11,098 nt of DNA from an uncultured Succinatimonas sp. Lineage in GTDB: Bacteria > Pseudomonadota > Gammaproteobacteria > Enterobacterales > Succinivibrionaceae. The DNA lies in contig CAJKNC010000056.1 in assembly GCA_905201175.1 (NCBI GenBank), forward strand, positions 1 to 11,098, read 5' to 3'. The notes below the pieces were generated by a model that was not told the DNA's origin, did no database searches, and saw nothing but the letters and a program-made list of their open reading frames with translations. Positions 6,278-11,098 of this stretch are shown here, piece after piece. The translations under genes and the position numbers were made by a program. Within the stretch, counting starts at the first letter, position 1. The number at the start of each line of letters is the position of its first letter.

Positions 6278-7399
6278 ATGCTTGACCTGCCGAGTTCCAC
6301 TAAAATCGATGTCGCTAAACTTAGCTCGGTATTTAAAAATGTCACCATGACGTATAAGTACTATTTCTTTCTGGCAATTCTTCATGAAGTTAAAAAGAAT
6401 GTCATGCGTGACAGCCTCAGCTTGGATAAAGCAAGGCTTGGGGCGGCTATGCTGGGCTTAGCTTGGCATGCACGCACTGTTTATGCTTTAAATTTCGGCA
6501 TCGGCGATAAACTCCAGGCTTTAATTGATGAGCTTAAGCTTTGTCTTAACTTAGGTGATAGAGAGAGCACAGATAAAATTATTGACGAAATTTATGCTCA
6601 TAAAGATGATGCAAAAGTATCGCAGATTATTTCCTTGCTTTTAAATTATGTGCCGGTGAAGTTTCTTTCTGGCTATGTAGGCTCAGCCCCGGATACAAAA
6701 GCTGGCAATCTTAAAATTGCCTTAGCCTCTCAAGATCAGGATAGTCATTCTATATACAAGCTTTACTTAAATGAAAAAGGCAAATTTGATCATTTGGTTA
6801 TCGATAATGAGCATCTAAGCTATTTACGCTTGCATATCAGCATTTTGACGGATTTTACCTATTTTCATTTGGGGATGTTTTTTGAAAAACGCAATTTATC
6901 TGTACCAAATATTTTAGATAAGATTATTTGGCAGAAGTCCCGCGACAGCCTAGCACCGCAGCGGGGACTGTTTAAAATTTATTTAGAGCATCACAGCCCG
7001 CAGTTTTGTCTTTATGATCCGCAGCGGCTTTTAAATCCTCAGGATTTTGCTCTGGATCATTTTATCCCATGGTCATTTGTGTCTCATAATCAAATCTGGA
7101 ATTTAATTCCTGTCGATCAGATTACAAATTCAATTAAGTCTAATGCCGTCCCCGATCTCTCGCATTATTTAAAAGCTTTAGTGCATATGCATTACGGCTT
7201 TTTGCAAGATCTTAAATATGCCCGCTTAAAGCCTCAGAGCAAATCTCAGGAACAAGCTGTCAGAAGCTTTGAATTTTTGGGACATAGTCTAAAAAATCTG
7301 CAGTCAGTGAGCGAAAGCGAGCTTGCAGAGATTTATTTTAAAGTTATGGATCCTTTAGCAAAGCAGGCAGGCTTTGCAGGCTTTGCGGTTTTTGCTTGA
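6278..7399 (+). CDS. HNH endonuclease-domain protein, stand-alone
   Basis: The 373-residue protein has a C-terminal HNH (beta-beta-alpha metal) nuclease core: LDHFIPWSF (259-267) with D260-H261, then WNLIP (274-278) with N275, then N284 and K287 in NSIKS. This is the LDHFiPWSF...WNLiP...N..K pattern of a widespread family of bacterial HNH proteins. The long N-terminal part also fits that family as I recall it: TYKYYFFLAIL (25-35), LNFGIGDKL (71-79), VPVKFLSGY (125-133) and RNLSVPNILDK (205-215). The protein therefore looks complete, apart from lacking the usual zinc-knuckle CxxC (only C244 precedes the core). No signal peptide or membrane segment is visible, so it is probably cytosolic. It presumably cuts nucleic acid; a defence role is a guess, since no methylase or helicase is adjacent. 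It has no promoter of its own after the rpoD terminator. Confidence 0.85.
   Translation: MLDLPSSTKIDVAKLSSVFKNVTMTYKYYFFLAILHEVKKNVMRDSLSLDKARLGAAMLGLAWHARTVYALNFGIGDKLQALIDELKLCLNLGDRESTDKIIDEIYAHKDDAKVSQIISLLLNYVPVKFLSGYVGSAPDTKAGNLKIALASQDQDSHSIYKLYLNEKGKFDHLVIDNEHLSYLRLHISILTDFTYFHLGMFFEKRNLSVPNILDKIIWQKSRDSLAPQRGLFKIYLEHHSPQFCLYDPQRLLNPQDFALDHFIPWSFVSHNQIWNLIPVDQITNSIKSNAVPDLSHYLKALVHMHYGFLQDLKYARLKPQSKSQEQAVRSFEFLGHSLKNLQSVSESELAEIYFKVMDPLAKQAGFAGFAVFA
7370..7396 (+). repeat. Three tandem 9-bp repeats at the 3' end of the HNH gene
   Basis: GGCTTTGCA, GGCTTTGCG and GTTTTTGCT follow each other and encode GFA-GFA-VFA just before the stop. Copy number could vary by slippage and would only change the C-terminal tail. 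Confidence 0.6.
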
Positions 7400-7444
7400 T
7401 TTGCTAAAAGCTCAGAGCGTTAAATTTTCTTAAATAAGACTTAA

Positions 7445-7463
7445 TGCAAAACCTTTATTTGCA
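7445..7463. repeat. Inverted repeat in the gap before the TM2 gene
   Basis: TGCAAA (7445-7450) and TTTGCA (7458-7463) are perfect complements around ACCTTTA. No U-run follows, so it is not a typical terminator. It could be an operator: a -10-like TAAAAT lies 8 nt downstream (7472-7477), with no good -35. The rest of the 126-nt gap shows nothing else I can name. Confidence 0.35.
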
Positions 7464-7525
7464 CATAAACTTAAAATAGTATGAGATATCTTTTAGCTAT
7501 GGGCTTATAGGTTTTAAGGAGCAGT

Positions 7526-8011
7526 ATGAGCAGAATTATTGAGGTTTCAGCCGATTATTTAACTATTGCCTTTGCCGACGGCAGCAAAAAGAATTTTCCC
7601 ATCAGCTTTTGTGAGGGCTTCACTCCGATTGCGGGAATGGAGGTTGATGTTTTAGTCGAAGGAGCTCGTACAGTAATTCGCTTGGTGGGCATAAACAGCA
7701 GCAGTCAAACAAATCATAGCGACCAAAGCTGTTTTAATGATATTCCTAAGTCGCGGCCTTTTACTGCAAATAATTACTCACAAGTGCGCGTACAGAAAAT
7801 CCCTTATCTGCTTTTAGCTTTCTTTTTGGGCAGCTTCGGCATTCATAGATTTTTTGCCGGTAAAGTCAAATCTGGAATTATCTATCTGCTTTGTTCAACT
7901 ATTGGTGCATTTTTAGTTATTCCTGCAATTGTAATTTTTGTGCTGGTTATTATAGACTTTGTTTCGGCTTTATTTAAGCCTGCAGATGACGACGGCTATT
8001 TTGTTCTCTAG
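7526..8011 (+). CDS. TM2-domain membrane protein with an N-terminal beta-rich domain
   Basis: The 161-residue protein has three parts. Residues 1-55 alternate short beta-like strands (RIIEVSADYLTIAFADGSKKNF, then GMEVDVLVEG), suggesting a small SH3- or OB-like barrel. A polar N/Q/S-rich linker spans 56-88. Residues 91-150 form a TM2 domain: first membrane helix at about 93-108 with the hallmark LLAFFLGSFGIHRFFAGK (96-113), then a second hydrophobic segment at about 117-148 with D144 near its end. The domain is common in bacteria but has no agreed biochemical role. There is no cleavable signal peptide, so the barrel is probably cytoplasmic, tethered to the inner membrane. AAGGAG (7516-7521) lies only 4 nt before ATG 7526. 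The gene converges with glk. Confidence 0.87.
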   Translation: MSRIIEVSADYLTIAFADGSKKNFPISFCEGFTPIAGMEVDVLVEGARTVIRLVGINSSSQTNHSDQSCFNDIPKSRPFTANNYSQVRVQKIPYLLLAFFLGSFGIHRFFAGKVKSGIIYLLCSTIGAFLVIPAIVIFVLVIIDFVSALFKPADDDGYFVL

Positions 8012-8052
8012 AAAAATAAAGCCCCATTATCAATTAGCGGACGATAATGGGG
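8012..8052 (-). terminator. Terminator of glk, in the convergent gap with the TM2 gene
   Basis: CCCCATTATC (8022-8031) and GATAATGGGG (8043-8052) are perfect 10-bp complements with an 11-nt loop. Read on the minus strand, the hairpin is followed by TTTATTTTT (from 8012-8020), so it terminates glk. On the plus strand no U-run follows, so it is a poor terminator for the TM2 gene. Confidence 0.85.
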
Positions 8053-8078
8053 AAGATAAGATTCAGCTTAAACGGTTA

Positions 8079-9056
8079 TTAAAGCTTTGCGCCTAAATGC
8101 TGACGCAGATAGGCTCCGGCACCGCGCAGTCCGGCTAAATTGTCCGTAATTACGTAAACAGGAATCTTCTGCAGGAATGGCTTAAAGCGGCCTTTATCTT
8201 CAAAAGCCTCACGGAATTTTGAATTCTTAAAGAAATCAATAAAGCGAGGAACAACGCCGCCTGCAATATAAACGCCGCCGAAGGTGCTCATGGTTAAAGC
8301 TAAATTACCGCCGAAACGGCCCATTAAGCGGCAGAAAGTATTCAAAGCCTCCAGGCAATCAGGATCGGCTGGATCTGATAATGCCCCGGCAGTAACATCA
8401 GAGGGCTTCATATTCTCGCGAACGCGTTCGTTGCGCATAGCAATAGCTTCGTAGAGATTGACTAAGCCTGGACCTGATAAGACTCTTTCAGCTGAAACAT
8501 GTCCGATACGGCCGCGCAGAGCCATTAAGATCATATCTTCGCTGATATTAGCCGGAGCTAAATCGACATGTCCGCCTTCGCCTGAGAGAGGAACCCATTT
8601 GCTTCCAACATGAATTAAATGAGCTACGCCTAAACCTGTGCCGGCGCCGTAAACGGCAATCGGAGCGCTTAGATCAGGCTCGCCGCCGCCGATTTTTACT
8701 AAGGAATCCTTATCGATGACAGTTACTGACATGCACATGGCAGTAAAATCGTTAATAACAATTAAGTCTTTTAGTCCTAAGGTGGTCTTCATGGCTGAGA
8801 TGGAGAATTCCCAAGGATTATTGGTCATTTTGACATAATCACCAGTGATTGGACTTGCTACGGCGATGCACACTGATTCAAATTCAGCTTTGGTTTCTTT
8901 TTTGAATTTTAAGATGCAGCTTTCAAGTGAATCGTTTTCACTAGTTGAATAGATAATGGGGGTAGTAATTTCACCATCAGCTAAATTTAGTAAAGATAAT
9001 CTAGCATTAGTACCGCCGATATCACCAATAAGAGCATAACCTTTAAGCTTAGACAT
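8079..9056 (-). CDS. glk: Glucokinase, E. coli type
   Basis: This enzyme phosphorylates free cytosolic glucose with ATP to glucose 6-phosphate, feeding glycolysis when sugar enters without the phosphotransferase system. The 325-residue product matches the E. coli Glk family (321 residues) end to end. It has the phosphate-binding loop GDIGGTNARL (11-20), the catalytic aspartate D103 in INDFTA, AVYGAGTGLGVAHL (134-147), the glucose-binding GEGGHVDLAP (159-168), HVSAERVLSGPGLVNLY (186-202) and GGVYIAGGVVPRF (260-272). It lacks the CxCGxxGC zinc motif of the ROK-type glucokinases. GGTGGA precedes ATG by 7 nt. It is a single-gene unit, with its own upstream -10 box and downstream terminator. Confidence 0.97.
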   Translation of the reverse strand: MSKLKGYALIGDIGGTNARLSLLNLADGEITTPIIYSTSENDSLESCILKFKKETKAEFESVCIAVASPITGDYVKMTNNPWEFSISAMKTTLGLKDLIVINDFTAMCMSVTVIDKDSLVKIGGGEPDLSAPIAVYGAGTGLGVAHLIHVGSKWVPLSGEGGHVDLAPANISEDMILMALRGRIGHVSAERVLSGPGLVNLYEAIAMRNERVRENMKPSDVTAGALSDPADPDCLEALNTFCRLMGRFGGNLALTMSTFGGVYIAGGVVPRFIDFFKNSKFREAFEDKGRFKPFLQKIPVYVITDNLAGLRGAGAYLRQHLGAKL

Positions 9057-9342
9057 GTTTTATTCCACCGTATATATTTGTTTATAAAAAAGGCTTTTTA
9101 ACTGCCATCGCTATATTATATCTCGAAATTTTATTGAAATTAATTTTCAAAGCTTATGTTAGTGGCTGAGGTCTAATTTTTGTAAAAATATTTTGGGGAT
9201 AAATATATATATCTAAAAAACTTCATGGTAATTATTCATATGAAAATTGAAAAAGCCGTGAATGAACTGCATGAGTAAAGCTGCTGAAAGTTTATTTGTA
9301 AAATCCCATCTTATACTTAGATAAGATGGGAAATATGTTTAT
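9057..9342. other. AT-rich 286-nt spacer with glk promoter and adhesin terminator
   Basis: On the minus strand a perfect TATAAT (9120 to 9115) is the likely glk -10. The -35 position at 17 nt (TTAATT) is poor, and a better TTGAAA (9150 to 9145) is too far away at 24 nt. The middle is AT-rich and holds a perfect 10-bp palindrome TTCATATGAA (9235-9244). The right end holds the hairpin listed separately. A 12-codon open frame at 9240-9278 has no ribosome binding site and is not called. Confidence 0.5.
9304..9331 (-). terminator. Terminator-like hairpin after the adhesin gene
   Basis: TCCCATCTTAT (9304-9314) and ATAAGATGGGA (9321-9331) are perfect 11-bp complements with a 6-nt loop. The hairpin sits 11 nt beyond the adhesin stop on the minus strand and is followed there by TTTACAAATAAA. 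The U-run is short, so termination may be partial. Confidence 0.65.
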
Positions 9343-11043
9343 TTAAAGCTTGCTTTGCGCTGAGCTTTGGCTGATTTCTGAAAGCTTTGTCATTAGATTA
9401 TTATTCTGGATATTTATCTTTAAGGTACCCAGACTTTGGATATTCAGCAGCCTTTGTTTTTTTATGAGCGGATTTAAAAGATCATGGCAAAATCTGCAGG
9501 CTGTTTTTTCTGTATTTAAAGCTAGAGCAGCATTTTTCAGCTTATTATTAAGCTGCAGCTTTGAGATATTTATCGTATCTTGAGGGAGTTCATCTGCAGG
9601 AGGATCTGGAAGAGCGGTATGTTCTCCGTTAATTTTTATGACAGCATTCCCTGCCGCGGTATCAGAGTCGGCTACAAAATAGAAATTGCGTTCTTTGCCG
9701 TCTTTATTTTGCAGTGAATAATTATATATTCCGCTCTCTGAGACTTCGTTATCAGGGGTTATATCTATAAGCTCATTTATATCAAAGCCTATGGTATTAG
9801 TAAGATCGCTGTAGTGATAGCTTTTGTCCTTGTCATAATCAAATTCGAAATTTTCAACATAAAAAGGATTATAAAAAGCTTTTAAGCTGTAGCCGTTATC
9901 TGTTTTTAATAAATAGCTCTGCAGGCTGGCATCGCTGCCGATAAATGTTTTGCCGTTGTTCTTGCCAATAGCAGCAAGATTATTAGAGCTTAAGCCTAAT
10001 ATAGTGTTTTTCTTGATGAAATCATCTTCAGCAAGACCAATTACAGAGCCTGCGGCAGCTGTATTTTCAAGCAGTATTTCATTATTCTTATTAAAGCTTG
10101 AGATGATATTATCTAAAGTTGCAAGGCTATCACCTTTAGCACTGAGCTTTCCTGTAAGTGCGCCCAAATTATATGCGCTGATATCAGTATCTATAGGGGT
10201 GATGGCAAAGTTTTGCACCTCAATATTTTTTAGCTTGCCGCCGTAAATCTTACCTGCAAGGGCTCCAAGATTAGCTTCGTTAGCATCTGTATTTAGATTG
10301 ATTTGACAGTTTTTTAATAGAAGATTTTGAATATTAGCTTCATATAGCTGATTAAATAAGCCTAAATTTAATTCTGAAGCAGCGTTCTGCTTATAGTCCA
10401 GAGTATAAGTAATTTGATTGAAGGCACCGTCTAAGCTGCCGCTGAAGCCAAATTCTCCGCCTAAGGCTTCAGTTAAATTCAGCTCAAGATCGTTAGTTAA
10501 AAAATAAGAGCCATTCAGATCGCTGTTTATATTTAAAAATTCTTCAGCAGTTGAAATGGCAGTTTGGCCGCGATGATCATAAACAGAGCCTGTAAAATTA
10601 TAGTCATCGAAGCTGATAGATTCAGCGCCGCCGATGTCAATGCGATTTGTTGAGCTAGTAAGCTTTATATGATTTGCATCCTTATTTGTTAAAGGTGTCT
10701 GATTATAGTCGGTGATTTCTTCAAGATCGCGAATAATGATTTGACTGCCGCTGATTTCGATATTTTCAACAAAGGATTTGCCTGCCAGAATAACCCTGCC
10801 CATGCCCTTATTATTTATAATTAAGCTGCCGGTGCGCTTGTAATCTTCAATTTCATCATCAAGAATTTTTGCAGTTGATAGAGTCAGATCTTTTACGTGA
10901 AATGAGCCGCCCTTTTCAAGCGTGATGCCGTTAGGATTGACAATAATAATATTGCCGGCAGCACTTAAAGTACCGGCTATTTTACTGATATTAGGTCCTT
11001 TAACTATATTGAGATAATTATTAGAATCAAAAACAACCTTTCC
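9343..11043 (-). pseudogene. Two-partner-secretion adhesin (filamentous haemagglutinin-like TpsA), 5'-truncated
   Basis: About 566 residues can be read. The first 80 or so (11043 to 10804, no start codon) match the haemagglutinin-type TPS domain: NYLNIVKG, then SKIAGTLSAAGNIIIVNPNGI, then a LTLSTAKI stretch, the equivalent of LNRVtG...I.GtLsA.G.ifliNPnGI...LvASTl. This domain is recognised by a TpsB outer-membrane partner for export. Residues about 160-300 contain GLUG-like units (FSGSLDG, GLFNQLYEANIQNLLLKNC, NLGALAGKIYGGKLKNI, NLGALTGKL), typical of the adhesin beta-helix. A CRFC cysteine pair lies 47 residues before the C-terminus. The signal peptide and first part of the TPS domain are missing: upstream of 11043 the frame meets TGA at 11065-11067, inside a palindrome. 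ATG 10803 lies mid-domain without a ribosome binding site, so it is not a real start. No TpsB gene is in the window. The truncation is probably an insertion, but a contig-edge effect is possible. Confidence 0.72.
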
Positions 11044-11089
11044 TAGTATGGCCCCAGAAATTGATCACTTAAGTTTCTAGGTCATACTA
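11044..11089. mobile_element. Imperfect palindrome at the adhesin breakpoint (possible mobile-element end or MITE)
   Basis: TAGTATGGCCCCAGAAA (11044-11060) and TTTCTAGGTCATACTA (11074-11089) pair over TAGTATG, CC and AGAAA, with one mismatch and one small internal asymmetry, around a 13-nt loop. Recognisable adhesin sequence stops exactly at its left edge. This fits the terminal or subterminal repeat of an insertion sequence, or a very small non-coding element. No transposase is visible in the 9 bases that remain, so the class is unknown. Confidence 0.4.
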
Positions 11090-11098
11090 ACAGAATTT

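Noticed and set aside
6278..7399. HNH gene as Cas9-like or as a homing endonuclease
   Set aside because: No RuvC motifs, arginine-rich bridge, CRISPR repeats or interrupted host gene; the LDHFIPWSF family pattern is different.
9240..9278. 12-codon open frame on the plus strand
   Set aside because: No ribosome binding site and only 12 codons; the ATG falls within the TTCATATGAA palindrome.
9343..9351. C-terminal SKL of the adhesin as a targeting signal
   Set aside because: This tripeptide targets peroxisomes in eukaryotes only; it has no meaning in a bacterial secreted protein.
10801..10803. ATG on the minus strand as the adhesin start
   Set aside because: No ribosome binding site, and the frame continues upstream into recognisable TPS-domain sequence, so this Met is internal.
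1..11098. CRISPR array, tRNA or rRNA genes
   Set aside because: No regularly spaced repeats, no tRNA cloverleaf with a T-arm signature and no rRNA motifs were seen on either strand.

Overview
The window looks like chromosomal DNA from an AT-leaning gammaproteobacterium of animal gut type. RpoD and glucokinase are close to their E. coli counterparts from end to end. PurC instead resembles the form I associate with Bacteroidota, and there is a two-partner-secretion adhesin remnant. A member of the Succinivibrionaceae (Aeromonadales) would fit, but that placement is inference from protein resemblance and gut-type gene content, not from a marker gene.

Layout, left to right. (1) purC (149-1093, +) stands alone, with a -10 box and a small leader hairpin before it and a stem-plus-U-run terminator after it. 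(2) A promoter at 1191-1219 and a 120-nt structured leader precede a compact translation cluster on +: an FmdB-family zinc-ribbon protein, aspS and yebC, separated by 12 and 24 nt. (3) rpoD (4247-6220, +) follows with its own candidate promoter and a 5'-end hairpin, and ends at a strong GNRA-loop terminator. It is not next to rpsU-dnaG, its place in E. coli. (4) Only 13 nt beyond that terminator an HNH-nuclease gene begins (6278-7399, +), so its expression must involve read-through. A TM2-domain membrane protein follows (7526-8011, +). (5) glk (8079-9056) is on the minus strand and converges on the TM2 gene at a terminator whose U-tract serves glk. (6) After a 286-nt AT-rich spacer, the minus strand carries the 3' part of a haemagglutinin-like TpsA adhesin (9343-11043). 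Its reading frame is lost at the right edge, exactly where a long imperfect palindrome (11044-11089) begins.

Functionally, the left 6 kb is housekeeping: purine synthesis, aspartyl-tRNA charging, translation quality control and the primary sigma factor. The right 5 kb is more accessory: an orphan HNH nuclease of possible defence role, a membrane protein of unknown role, glucose phosphorylation, and a broken surface adhesin probably truncated by a mobile element. No tRNA, rRNA or CRISPR array is visible. The points most worth a second look are the probable inter-phylum origin of purC, the read-through arrangement of the HNH gene, the structured fmdB leader, the enlarged charged insert in RpoD, and the adhesin/palindrome junction.
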